Counted from the first letter of the stretch, positions 53,344 to 63,870 are shown. The stretch: DNA of 64,000 nt from Odontocerum albicorne (GCA_949825065.1 OX463859.1:28227847-28291846), one strand, 5' to 3'. Notes: generated by a model not told the origin, from the sequence alone. Made by a program: numbers and translations.

Positions 53344-54268
53344 CGAGGCGTATCCAGAAAGTAAGTGTACTGAGGCTCTCACGACCGGATGGATTTTATT
53401 TTCGACATGTTGGCTACACTTCCGTGTAGCCGGACCCTTCCTCTCCGCAACGAGACCGGTTCGAGGTCAGTACGTTGAGAAGTGTCGAAGCGACAACACG
53501 TTTCGTGAAAAATGTAAATCCAATCTCCCGCCGAGTGCGAAATACGCGGCGTCATCCGTTATCTCGTTTGGAAGGGAAAACCTCCGGTTGAGGTTTATAA
53601 TGAGGTGAAAACTGCATATGGTGATAAAGCTATGAATCGTACGAGTGTGTACAAGTGGTGTCGCGAGTTTAAAAACGGTCGTACGTCTGTGCATGATGTT
53701 CAGAGGAGCGGAAGACCTTCAATTGTGACTGACGAAATTGACGAAATTGTTTTGGGACTGTCAAGGCGTAATTTTAATTGAATATATGCCTCAAGGGGAG
53801 ACCATCAACTCTGCAAGATACTGTGAGACCCTAAAAAAATTGCGGAGGGCGATTCAGAACAAGAGGAGAGGTATGCTGACAAAGGGAGTCTGCCTGCTGT
53901 ACGACAATGCCAGACCACACACGGCCAACACCACGAAGGAACTGCTCGCCTCGTTTAAATGAGATGTCCTGAACCATCCCGCGCATTCCCCTGACCTAGC
54001 ACTTTCAGATTACTATCTCTTTACCTCCCTGAAGCTGCACATGGGTGGAAAAAGGTTTTCAACCGACGAGGAGGTAAAGGAGGAGGTGGAGAAGTGGATG
54101 GAGGGGTTGGCGGGAAACTAATTCGAGGAAGGCATCAAAAAGTTGATACCCCGCTTCACCACCTGCATTGAGAGGAATGGCGACTATGTCGAAAAATAGC
54201 TTACATTTTAACCTACAAAAATTTTAACCTACAAAAGTTCAGTACACTTACTTTCTGGACTTACCTAG
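53344..54268 (+). mobile_element. Deleted mariner, second copy
   Basis: CGAGGCGTATCCAGAAAGTA at the left and TACTTTCTGGACTTACCTAG at the right, TA-flanked. Retains an N-terminal piece (CEIRGVIRYLVWKGKPPVEV-like, then YKWCREFKNGRTSVHDVQRS GRPS), then WDCQGVILIEYMPQGETINS, LLYDNARPHTANTTKE and, after a frame break, LSDYYLFTSLKLHMGGKRF. In the second motif HDN has become YDN. Inactive. Confidence 0.83.
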
Positions 54269-54409
54269 TATATTCAAATATTCAAAATAATAGGGAGATA
54301 TTACATTTTCGATTGAAAAAAGAATGGAAGTAATTGTCATTTTCAATTTATATACCTGAAACATTTCAAAATAATGAGATAATAAGTTTATATATTCATT
54401 TGACTAAAT

Positions 54410-54600
54410 ACATGACCTAGTTGGTAAAGATGCCTGTTTTCCGACCAGAGAGTTGCTGGTTCAATTCCTGTTTTGTGTCCAGACCCGCCCCGGCATTGGC
54501 GTGTTTCAAACACCGACTGAAATACATTCCCTTCAATAACGTAACGTGTTTTCTTGTTCCTTCACCATCCTTGTTCCTAATATATCCTATCCGCAGTATT
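54410..54600 (+). mobile_element. tRNA-derived SINE (family S3)
   Basis: TGACCTAGTTGGTAAAGATG (A box) and GTTGCTGGTTCAATTCCTGT (perfect B box) form a tRNA-like head. The following ~60 bp includes a short CFKHRLK-like phrase. It differs from S1 and S2. Confidence 0.6.
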
Positions 54601-54829
54601 TTTTTTATATTATGTTTGTTATATATAATACTTCAAATCATTCCTGTCTTTTTTTATTATAAAATTCTGTATTTAATCATTTTATATTATTTGTATAAAA
54701 CTCATATATTTTTAATGCAAACAGGTTTTTGCGATTTCCCAACATTCTGATTTGGTGGACATGTTCTTTTTTTAATATTACCTCCTCATATATACTCAAT
54801 TATCTGAGGTGATACAGAAAAAATTGACT

Positions 54830-55234
54830 TGGATAAATATAACTTATTTTTTATCTGATAACGTTTATCTTCAATTAATTTGTGATTAACTCGTAATTTT
54901 GTGTCATATGTTAACTTTTCCTTGTATACTGTACAACTTGACTATTTATTATTGAGTGACAATGTTTCCAATCAACCAGAACGATGGCCAACCCGCCACC
55001 CCCTCGGTTATAAAACATCGGAGTTCGTCGATATATTTATTGTCTCTGTCGAATTAAAATTTATTAGTGTGTTTATGTAGAGTTTCTATGAATATATAAT
55101 ACATTTTATTTATATCTTGAAAAGAAAACAAACTAACTGTGAAGTGTGTGCTATAAGTATTTATAATTCTAAAGATTAATATGAACAGCAAAAGGAAACT
55201 TTTTATGTATAAAGTGACGATATTGTGATTTAAA
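54830..55234 (+). promoter_or_regulatory. 5' flank and leader of receptor copy 2 with upstream ORF
   Basis: Sequence matching the flank of copy 1, beginning near TTATCTGATAACGTTTATCTT. A 15-residue upstream ORF (MNSKRKLFMYKVTIL, 55181-55228) stops 6 bp before the receptor ATG. The same upstream ORF is present in copy 1's leader, so it predates the duplication. Transcription start and promoter elements cannot be fixed from sequence. Confidence 0.5.
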
Positions 55235-56878
55235 ATGACACTAAATTATTTTGTGTTTTTGACTTTTGGATTTGTGTATTTAGTGAATTTATCCTCAGCA
55301 AAATATCCTTGTGACTATCATATGAGTATAAATATCACCGGTGGTTCTTTCTTAAAACATAAAGAAATCTTACACAATGGTTTGAAATATTCTCCAAAAC
55401 AATATTTCAAATATAACGAAGAAGATAAAAGTGAGACAATAAGAGGATGTATTTGCATGATCAAATCTTGCATGAGAAAATGTTGTCCTGAGGAACAAGT
55501 ATTCTTCAATGATACATGCGTTGACAGCCATGATCCAGCAATATATCCATTTAATCCTACAGTTTACGCAGCTAATCAAACTATCAAGATAATAAATTCG
55601 AGCGAACACTTTGGATTATTGTTCGGTAATCCGTGTTCAGACGGACAAAGATTTCTCCTTAATCCAGAGCAAAATGATGAGGATTTTTATCTACAACATA
55701 ATGGATCTTTATATATTCCTAATTTTCAAAACGATGTTCTATTTTTACACCAAATGTCATACTGCATGGAGGCGTTTCCTAAAAATACGGAAGATTCCTC
55801 CGAATCATGGACTACAAAATATTTCGCGCTCGTCTGTTTTGAAAGTCTGTCCAATGTAGATGAAAATCAAGAAATTACGTTTATTATATTATCAATTGGA
55901 CAGATGATATCTATCCCATTCTTGGTAGCAACTTTTGTGATATACGCAATTATTCCAGAAATACGAAATCTGCACGGAAAAACGCTAATGAGCTACGTCT
56001 TCAGCCTTACGGTAGCCTATATCTTCTTGGCTGCAAAACAGATCAGTCCTGACAATGAATCCAACTTTGGTTGTATTATTACAGCCTTCATGATTTATTT
56101 CTTCTTCTTAGCAAGTTTCTTTTGGCTGAATGTCATGTGCTTTGATATATGGTTGACATTTAGTGGCTATCAAGGTCCAAGAAGTCGAGGATCGGCGGAG
56201 CAGCGGCGTTTTAGATATTACTGCATTTATACTTTGGGCTCACCTCTTCTTCTCAGTAATTTGGTAGGATTCATGCAATTTTACGATAACATCCCAGGTT
56301 ATATTGTACGTCCAAATTTTGGTGACACAAAATGTTGGTTCGACACCTACATGGGATCGCTGGTGTATTTCTATGTGCCTTTCATCATATTAATGTTGTG
56401 TAACTTGTTCTTCTTTATCAGTACAAGTTTCAAAATCAGACAGTTCAAAAAAGAAACAGCAATACTCAAAACGAGCGAAAGTTCCAAGCACGATCAATAC
56501 GACAATGACAAACATAGATTAAATTTATATATAAAACTATTCTTTTTGATGGGTGTTAATTGGACTGCAGAATGCGTCAGTTTTATCATCGAGGAACCCA
56601 AATGGTTTTGGTTTATTTTTGACGTGTTGAATACACTGTTCGGCGTTTTTATTTTTATAATATTTGTATGGAAGAAGAAAATTAAAATCCTTCTTATCCG
56701 AAGGTACAACTATCAACGGTATGGAAATGTCGGATCAGGCGATCGAAGCTCATCTCGATTCCGCACATACAAGTTCTCGTCAGTTTCTGGAACAGATTAT
56801 AATAGAACTTGTGTATCTGAACTTTCCCAACCAGAATCATCGCAAGTAAAGGTGGAAATTAATGCACAGTTAAAATAA
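55235..56878 (+). CDS. Methuselah-like G-protein-coupled receptor, copy 2 (intronless)
   Basis: 547-residue tandem paralogue of the receptor at 49915-51537, nearly identical over most of its length. It has the same signal peptide, the KYPCDYHMSINITGG ectodomain start, the RGCICMIKSCMRKCCP cluster, and seven membrane segments from about residue 215 to 480. Differences concentrate in the ectodomain around residues 86-95 (EEQVFFNDTCVDS against EGQWLSNHTCTGS) and in the extracellular loops. It lacks the stalk duplication of copy 1. Its C-terminal tail is longer, ending SQVKVEINAQLK. No frameshift or internal stop is seen. It is either functional or recently duplicated. Confidence 0.93.
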   Translation: MTLNYFVFLTFGFVYLVNLSSAKYPCDYHMSINITGGSFLKHKEILHNGLKYSPKQYFKYNEEDKSETIRGCICMIKSCMRKCCPEEQVFFNDTCVDSHDPAIYPFNPTVYAANQTIKIINSSEHFGLLFGNPCSDGQRFLLNPEQNDEDFYLQHNGSLYIPNFQNDVLFLHQMSYCMEAFPKNTEDSSESWTTKYFALVCFESLSNVDENQEITFIILSIGQMISIPFLVATFVIYAIIPEIRNLHGKTLMSYVFSLTVAYIFLAAKQISPDNESNFGCIITAFMIYFFFLASFFWLNVMCFDIWLTFSGYQGPRSRGSAEQRRFRYYCIYTLGSPLLLSNLVGFMQFYDNIPGYIVRPNFGDTKCWFDTYMGSLVYFYVPFIILMLCNLFFFISTSFKIRQFKKETAILKTSESSKHDQYDNDKHRLNLYIKLFFLMGVNWTAECVSFIIEEPKWFWFIFDVLNTLFGVFIFIIFVWKKKIKILLIRRYNYQRYGNVGSGDRSSSRFRTYKFSSVSGTDYNRTCVSELSQPESSQVKVEINAQLK

Positions 56879-57195
56879 TATAGCAAGACAATTTTCATGA
56901 GCAAAGCGGACGCCTTTTTAATTTGAACTCAGCTTAGGAACACGGACATTACAACTTTGCATGAAGTATCACAAGAATCAAACCTGAGACACTAGAAGCA
57001 ATAACAAGCACGCTTACTACCAAACTGTCTTACATCTGAAAATTATATAACAGTTATGTTTCAAATGGGATTGAATGGGTGGTTCTATTTACCATTGACA
57101 ATGATCAAAAAACTTGGTTTATTGAATCAATACCCTTTTGAAAAATTGTAATTTGGAACCACAAAAATTGGTGATGAAAATTTTTAAATATACTA
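56879..57195 (+). other. 3' flank of receptor copy 2
   Basis: Matches 51538-51930, marking the right limit of the tandem duplication near 57195. Confidence 0.7.
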
Positions 57196-57759
57196 TATGT
57201 AAGATTTATTTGGTTTTCTGAATTATGTTTAATCTTTAGTTTTATAAATGCAACATAAAAAGGACACGTATCTATCATATTTTTTCAATAAATAAATAAT
57301 TAATGTCGTGAAAACTGAAAGAGATGGAAATATTTGACACTCAAAGCTCTCTACCTACCCTGACAAGGAAATATGATAATATATTGGGTCATACAATAAA
57401 TAAATTTAGTTAATATTTATGTGATTAATAATGTACCGTACTTATTAAAAATAAAATGATTTTTTTAATTATTTATATCTATCAACAACATAATTTGAGA
57501 ATTCTCTACTAATGGCTGTCCCAAATTTGATTATTTGAAACGGGGTGCTGAATTAAGTTTATTAGTGAAATATTATTAAACTAGTTATAACCTGTCAATA
57601 ATGATGGAAAATAAATAAAATACTTCACTATACATGTAATATATTGAAAATATATTTTTATTTTAATTTATAATTTCATTGATATTTATATTTTACTATT
57701 GAATAGAAAAATCATGTTTTCTCAATACATTGTTATTTTTTGTCTTCTTATTTTTATCA
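57196..57759. other. No gene recognised
   Basis: Very AT-rich; nothing assignable. Confidence 0.5.
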
Positions 57760-58030
57760 ATAACAATTTATGGTATGGAAATATAATCCTTATTGCCAGG
57801 TTTATATTTTTCTTCCATTGTGGGAGTATACTTATTTATTTACAATGGCGACGAGAACTTCAAAAATCCTTGCCCATTGCACGAAATATCTTCTTGATTT
57901 GACAATTACAGCATCCAGTGAAGAAACAGATGATGCGTGTATAAAAACAAATGTTATACCAAAAAAAAAAGGTCTTCAAACCCCCAATGAAAACGTCAAC
58001 CTGTCTCACCAATAGGCACGCTCCGCTACT
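57760..58030. repeat. Unclassified repeat, right copy
   Basis: Counterpart of 47055-47335, diverged (about 75-80 percent by eye) and with a ~40-bp A-rich insertion near 57950. No protein is recognised in its 81-codon frame. Confidence 0.65.
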
Positions 58031-58977
58031 TCGTCTTTTAATTAATCATATTAAGAAGTGACAGCTGTCAAATAATATTGGAAAACTAAGAATGTTCTGA
58101 AACATGTTTTGAATATAGAATTCCTTGCTTTTTTTTTTATAATTGGGCAATCCACCTAAATTAGAATGATTTGTGCCACCAAATTAAAGACATGAAATTA
58201 TACGAGTAAATATATTATAATAAAACCAATTGTACAGCACCGTTACAAAGACTGTAAAATAGGTGGATGGGATGGCTGCCGCTCAATACTCGGAGATTCC
58301 AGTTTACTTCTTGCTTTTCCAGTGAAAAATAGCAGGGGTGAAGAGATTCCTCTTTAGCAGGTGTCGTTTGCGGATGGGCCACTGTGTGGTGCGTGGCTAG
58401 TCACCTTTACGTAATGGGTATTTTGGGGAATCCCGGCTGCGAGTTTGTTATCAGTTGATACTGAGAATGGAACCTGCTTAGCACTTGTCGGAAAACAGGT
58501 GTGTTACTCTTATTCATATGGTCCTTTATCTAACTCGTATAGTTTGATCATAAATCAACATACACGTATGATAAATAGAATGCAAAACATTAATAATTTT
58601 ATTAAGATGGGAGTATTTACATCATCAAAATCATCAGTAACTTTATTTAAATTGATTTTGTTCAAAATCAAACGTTCAATCGGGAAAGAAACCACATCTA
58701 ACAATCTCTCTTGTCCAAAACTCTAGATTTTGGTTGTTCTTGCTGAAAATTTTCATCATCTTTCTGATCATGGACTTGCGCTGCGTTCAGGCAGAGATTG
58801 TTTGTTGGCCTTCCCAGTTCACCGCTCTTCTTTTTTTACGTCGTCCTTTACTGCTCATGCATGAAGTGAGACTCTGGAACCAGTTACAAACCAATGTTAG
58901 ACTCGCTCCGTCGTTGGCATGCTTTACGGATCGACTAAAAAAGTTCTTAATTTCTAGTCAGTAATATAACATGTTTT
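58031..58977. other. Mostly unassigned; one short repeat phrase
   Basis: 58355-58440 matches, inverted, the end of the GC-richer patch at 27020-27058. 58860-58965 reads EVRLWNQLQTNVRLAPSLAC, then FTDRLKKFL, a tail common in LINE-derived repeats. No intact gene. Confidence 0.4.
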
Positions 58978-59232
58978 GTAATTTATTTTTAACAAACACT
59001 GTTTATTCCACTTTTTTGTGACGGTATAACCCTACCGGTTTCAAGGCTTTCACCTCATCTTCAGGGGAGCACAAACAAGTCTTGTTTGCGCTCCCCTGAA
59101 GATGAGGTGAAAGCCTTGAAACCGGTAGAGTTATACCGTCACAAAAAAGTGGAATAAACAGTGTTTGTTAAAAATAAATTACAATGTCTTTAAACCTCCA
59201 CAACGTTAATGCCTTAACTATAAACAACATAA
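58978..59232. mobile_element. Penelope-like terminal repeats back to back
   Basis: TTAACAAACACTGTTTATTC and its complement enclose two arms meeting head to head at about 59075 (CACAAACAAG/CTTGTTTGCGC), giving a short near-perfect hairpin. The trailing TTTAAACCTCCACAACGTTA matches the other copies. Confidence 0.7.
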
Positions 59233-59364
59233 CATGTTTCATTCCTGATTGTCATTTCCTCTCCACAATCCTTTCCTTTTCCTTTGATTGATGATATCTC
59301 ACATTTACTTTAATATGTTTATGTCCATAAATTTCATAAAAATTAATAATCTTTTGAACATTTT

Positions 59365-59645
59365 AAAGTCTGTGAACTTAAGGCTGATATGCTAAGTTAG
59401 ATGAAGAGCACGCTTAGATGGTTTAGGCATGTGGAATGAATTAATGAAAAAGGACTAAGAAAACAAATGTAAGAGGAAGACCAAGGAAAGCATGGTTAGA
59501 TCAAGTGAATGATATTCTAAAAGAAGGAAACATAGAGAGTCAGAGAAATCGTAGAAGTTGTATGATAAGGTATATGGATGAAGAAGGAGGCTTAGGATGT
59601 GTGTCAAGATGTGAAAGTCTGACGCTCTGTCTTCTTTGAATGCTG
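59365..59645 (+). mobile_element. LINE 3' end (family L1A)
   Basis: GAACTTAAGGCTGATATGCT, AGCACGCTTAGATGGTTTAG-GCATGTGG and AGAGGAAGACCAAGGAAAGC carry the tail phrases LRWFRHVE and RGRPRK. Frameshifted; the final terminus is altered. Confidence 0.65.
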
Positions 59646-59890
59646 GAAAGACTCCGAGTAGGGATGACTAGGTGCAAGGTGAACATGGTCTCTTGAACTC
59701 AAGAACTATATGATTCCTCCGGATAAAGCATGTCTTCTGAAATAGGAAGAAAAACACCTGACAATTGAATGAAGCTACCGTCGGAAAATATAGCACCTGA
59801 AGACTAAATAATTACCTTGACTTACTTGGAGATCACTGAGTAGACTCCGAGTAGAGGTGACTAAATGTAAAGATGGGGTCTCTTAACCCT
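59646..59890. repeat. Imperfect direct repeat pair
   Basis: GACTCCGAGTAGGGATGACTA at about 59651 and GACTCCGAGTAGAGGTGACTA at about 59834, each followed by GGTCTCTT. The spacer has TCCTCCGGATAAAGCATGTC, related to 16668-16690. Unknown repeat. Confidence 0.45.
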
Positions 59891-60239
59891 TTGATAACCG
59901 CCATGTTAAAAGTGAAACTGACCACTCAAATCAGCATGTTTTTGTCTATTTCTCTAGTCAAATGACATCGTGCTTTAAACATTTAATAAGAAATCACACA
60001 GGAGTCTGATTTGAGAAAAATAAAGACTTACTTACTCAACAATAATAAGCTGAATTCATATTTTTATATGAGATTCAAAAATATATTTTGATTAACTTGT
60101 CTGGAGGCAGGCAAAAATAAAATAATAATTAAAATTCAATTATAATTTTTTTATTTTTTTTTATGCACATGTGAAAAAAAATACACAAAAACATAAAATA
60201 TAATAAAAAAAAACACAATTATTTGGAAAAACCATTTTT

Positions 60240-60699
60240 ACAATGGAAATCAGTGAAGCAATCTGCATTATGTAGGGAGACCTGGCATGTCCTGCGTTCC
60301 CACCGACACTCCTTGTTTAGGCCTTTGGCCTTGCATAGGTACTATACATTTTTTGGTAACATACTTTTTCCACCAGCATTGCCACGGATTTTATAAGGAA
60401 AGTGGGAGTTTCTTCCTTGTAGCCTGATTGTCGAAGGTCCCTGACCTATTCACCAGCTGCCGAGTGTGGAATCCTGGACAGTGACTACTTGGCCCGGTGG
60501 TTGAAATGTTCCCTTCACCCGATTCATCTTCCGAATCTGAAACATCCTTGTCTGAAACCGGTTCTTCTTCATCCTCACTATAAAAGAGTCTTTCGTCTTC
60601 AAATTCTCCACAATCTGACTCGCCTAATACATTATATAATTCGTTTTCACTTAATTTTTCCAGTTCAAGAAATGTGTATGAGCGCGTTTTATCAGCCAT
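60240..60699 (-). pseudogene. Internally deleted piggyBac transposase (N-terminus plus C-terminal Cys-rich domain)
   Basis: From the Met at 60699: MADKTRSYTFLELEKLSENE, then a long acidic stretch (DEEEPVSDKDVSDSEDESGE), typical of piggyBac N-termini. After a frame break near 60395, GRNSHFPYKIRGNAGGKSM leads to CKAKGLNKECRWERRTCQVS LHNADCFTDFHC, the C-terminal zinc-binding Cys-rich domain. The ~350-residue catalytic region is absent. The 102-codon open frame is only the N-terminal part. TTAA ends were not pinned down. Confidence 0.72.
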
Positions 60700-60837
60700 T
60701 TTGAATATTGAGTAAATAAATTGATCTTAGTATTATAAATTTCTTTATTTTTGTTTGAATCCTCGCTAAAATAAAAATTTACCATTAAGTTTTAGTGTTT
60801 TTGCGGTAGATGTCAGAGTAAGTCAGAAAAAAATGGT

Positions 60838-61045
60838 CTATTCAGTATTCAAAGAAGACAGAGCGTCAGACTTTCACATCTTGACACACATCCTTAGCCT
60901 CTTCTACACCTATATTTCTTATCATACAACTTTGACGATTTCTCTGACTTTGTACATTTCCTTCTTTGAGAATATCATTCACATGTTTCAACCATGCTTT
61001 CCTCGGTCTTCCTCATATACCTTTTCCGCTCACATTTGTATCATT
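60838..61045 (-). mobile_element. LINE 3' portion (family L1A) lacking its terminus
   Basis: AAAGAAGACAGAGCGTCAGA-CTTTCACATCTTGACACACA matches the body of the 2832 and 24168 copies just inside the terminus. It runs into a 3' fragment of family R1. Confidence 0.6.
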
Positions 61046-61140
61046 ATTGTCCAGATTGTAAAGGTCTTTGTTTGCCATGCTTTAAAATTTATCATACCAA
61101 AAGTGTTTTATTATATGAAATGAAACATGTCTACATTTAA
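61045..61140 (+). repeat. Family R1 repeat, 3' fragment
   Basis: CAGATTGTAAAGGTCTTTGT-TTGCCATGC and ACCAAAAGTGTTTTATTATA match 46315-46412. Confidence 0.6.
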
Positions 61141-61204
61141 GGATGAACACATTGTTTACGGCTATGTTTATTAAAAATACTACAACTGTGGCGGGCGAGA
61201 TTCG

Positions 61205-62488
61205 ATGCAGCTCCACATTGATTACTTTACCTTAAGTACGCCAGTAAACTTCAAACTGTGGAGCGCGTATCAAGTAAACAAAAATTGTTTACATCAACAT
61301 AATATATTCGATTGGAACACTCTGTATAGTATAGATAATATTGACGAAGTCGTTGAGTACTTCCATAGTGTCATTTACGGAACGCTAAATATCTGCGTCC
61401 CACGGAAACATAATCTACCAAATTTGCCCAACTATCCAGTTTGGTTCTGTAGGAACTACTGTCGTCGCTGAAATATTGTCAACATACACGGTCAACGACC
61501 GACGAAACGGCCTTTGGATATGTCCAAAGGTCGCATACCAAAACATTGAAATTGTTTACCCACAAATACTATTTACGATTCATTCCACAGTAGAAAGAGA
61601 ACGCATCACGCTGTCTCGCCGTTTTCGCCAACAAATTGTCTACCCACAATATTATTTGCGATGTCTGCAATATTTCAATCGACCATCTCTGCACGCACAA
61701 AAGCGAGATAAAAATATATTGCGGGCGCACTCCCCGGCGCCCATTCTGAAATGTATAAATACCTACTTACTGATAAATAAAGCATCATTAATTATTATTT
61801 ATTATTCATTGATTCATTCACTCTCTCTTTCCGCATTGCTAATTGACGTATTTTATTTAAATACCAAACAATCAAAATCATTAGCGCGTCCTTCAAGGAC
61901 ATTCGCTAAAGTTCAATGTCGATATAATCCGAGATCTCAAAATTAAAAACAAACTTCATAATAATAATCTTCAAAGCAGAAACCAAATTAAAAACTCAAA
62001 TAAAACAATCGCGCCATGAGTATTTAGCCAAGATAGAGACCGACATCCGAAACAACCCTTCGAATCTTTGGAATCACGTAAATAATAGAAAAACGAACAA
62101 AACTAGGAGACAGTATAATCGAAGACCCCCAAAAGATTGGAGAAAACTTTGCACAATATTTCCAATCAGCTTACCTAGATTCGACGGCTAAATATGACCT
62201 AAAAAATTTGTTAAATAGTTTATCAGACAGCAGAAGCATATCGCTTCGTTCCGTTTCTAAGGAAGAAGTTTTGGAAAGCACAAACTCCTTGCAAACCGAC
62301 AAAGCAATCGGACCAGATGGGTTATCAGCCGACATTTTCAAAGTCTGTGCGAAATACGTGTGTGATCCCATCTGCTACATATTTAACTTGAGCATAAACA
62401 CCAATACATTTCCCGCAAGCTGGAAGACAACCAGGGTTCGCCCTGTCTTCAAATCGGGAGACCCGTTAGACTCTCACAATTACAGACT
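61205..62488 (+). pseudogene. Jockey/CR1-type LINE relic, linker and start of reverse transcriptase
   Basis: 61205-61471 reads NVHQHNIFDWNTLYSIDNID-like sequence, EVVEYFHSVIYGTLNICVPR and NLPNYPVWFCRNYCRR, the endonuclease-to-RT linker of jockey-like elements. After a 445-bp insertion it resumes with the LKIKNKLH and HEYLAKIETDIRNNPSNLWN HVNN-type helix region (frame broken), then KEEVLESTNSLQTDKAIGPD GLSADIFK and SWKTTRVRPVFKSGDPLDSH NYR, the first RT motifs. It stops at 62488 against a piggyBac relic. Confidence 0.72.
61477..61921. mobile_element. Insertion in the jockey-like relic, possible solo LTR
   Basis: Starts TGTCAACATACACGGTCAAC and is bordered by ATAT on both sides (61473-61476 and 61922-61925). 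It has TATAAATA at 61753 and AATAAA at 61776. Size and TATA box fit a solo LTR, but the 3' end is not a clear CA and no partner LTR is in the window. Confidence 0.35.
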
Positions 62489-62990
62489 TATGCCTGAATC
62501 TAATTTAAAATTACAGATATATCCACTCTTTGATTCACAAATCATCCTATTCAGAATTCCATATTTTATAATTTTCATAGAATTATACAGTCTACATTTC
62601 AGGCGGCCTCCACGGAATCATCCCTTCGTCTAAAGATAGGTTTTGATTCAGCTTATACACTTCCTGGAATTTCTTCGTAAAGTAATCACACGGTTTGTGC
62701 TTGCGGTCGGAATTTCGTCATTATCAGAAAAATTAAGATATCTTAAAATTTGTTGAAACCCATCGCGGCTCATTGACTTCCTAAAATATGGGGTCTCTAT
62801 TCCAGGATTTGTGGACCGATAATCGCCAATGATATTTTTTCGCACTATTGCCATTATAAGAACTAAGTCGAACCTTTCTCGGATAGTTACATCTTTCCAT
62901 TTATGTGCGTGAGCTGACTTCGGATAGTTGTGATGATTTCTTTTCACAACTACCACAACAGTACGATATCCACAACAGTATTTTAGTACT
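62489..62990 (-). pseudogene. piggyBac transposase relic, central part
   Basis: Minus strand: AHKWKDVTIRERFDLVLIMA, IVRKNIIGDYRSTNPGIETP, FRKSMSRDGFQQILRYLNFS DN, then after a frame break NQNLSLDEGMIPWR (first catalytic Asp region) and MKIIKYGILNRMICESKSGY IC. It is continuous with the N-terminal part at 63490-63870, from which a LINE fragment separates it. No C-terminal domain here. Confidence 0.8.
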
Positions 62991-63059
62991 TAATTTGATG
63001 TATAGAATTTAGAAATAGAAAAGAGCCCACCCAATAAACATACGAGTAGATGTACAAAA

Positions 63060-63485
63060 CTAAACTGAGAAGAACACATTGACAAGATGACAGTGTATTA
63101 TAATACATATATACGCATTATATATGGTACATATATAGATGAAGCGATCAGGGATGAACATGAACTTAAGGCTGGTGTGTCGAGTAAGATGAAGAAGAGC
63201 ACTCTGAGATGATTCGGGCATGTGGAAGGAAGGAATGAAGAGAGACTAATAAAACAAATATATAGCGCAAATGTCAGTGGAAGACGTGGTAGAAGAAGAA
63301 CAAGGAGATTATGGTTGAATCAAATTAATGATACTTTGAAAGAAGGAAATGTAGAAAATCAGAAAAATTATAGGAGTTGCATAAGGTGCATGGATGTAGA
63401 AGAGGCAAAATATGTGGTGCGATAGGAAAATCTGGCATTCTCTCCTTTCTGCCTACTCCGACAAGGAGACGGCGTGATGGTAAGT
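63060..63485 (+). mobile_element. LINE 3' end (family L1A) inserted in a piggyBac relic
   Basis: MKKSTLR-FGHVEGRNEERL, KQIYSANVSGRRGRRRTRRL, LNQINDTLKEGNVENQKNYR and CIRCMDVEEAKYVVR, ending at the family terminus GACGGCGTGATGGTAAGTAT. One of the best preserved tails of the family here. Confidence 0.78.
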
Positions 63486-63489
63486 ATGT

Positions 63490-63870
63490 GGCTCACATTG
63501 ATACTCAATAATAACATTTGTTACTCTGCTATACAACACATCTACGAGTATTGTGCCGAACAAATCATCTACAAATAGCGATGTACCATCCCCTACACTT
63601 GATTGATTTTCAGGAAAAACTTTTAAATCCGGCACAATCTTAGGAAGAACATATTCTGACCAATCCAATGTTGTCAGGGATATTTTCTGGAAGATTCTTC
63701 AGAGGATGATATATGCATGACACGCGGTCTTGAGCTTGCACGTAATACTGGTCCATCATCTTCTTCAGTATCATTGTAATCTTCGTGAACTTCATTGATT
63801 TCTTCTTCAGCGTCACTCGGTACTTTGGAGAGACGGTCTTCAAAATTTTCATCGATAAAAGCAGGGCTGT
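63490..63870 (-). pseudogene. piggyBac transposase relic, N-terminal part
   Basis: Reading down from 63850: DRLSKVPSDAEEEINEVHED, NDTEEDDGPV (acidic N-terminus), then after a frame break DWSEYVLPKIVPDLKVFPEN and LFVDDLFGTILVDVL, the segment that precedes the catalytic domain. Interrupted by a LINE 3' end at 63060-63482. Confidence 0.72.
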
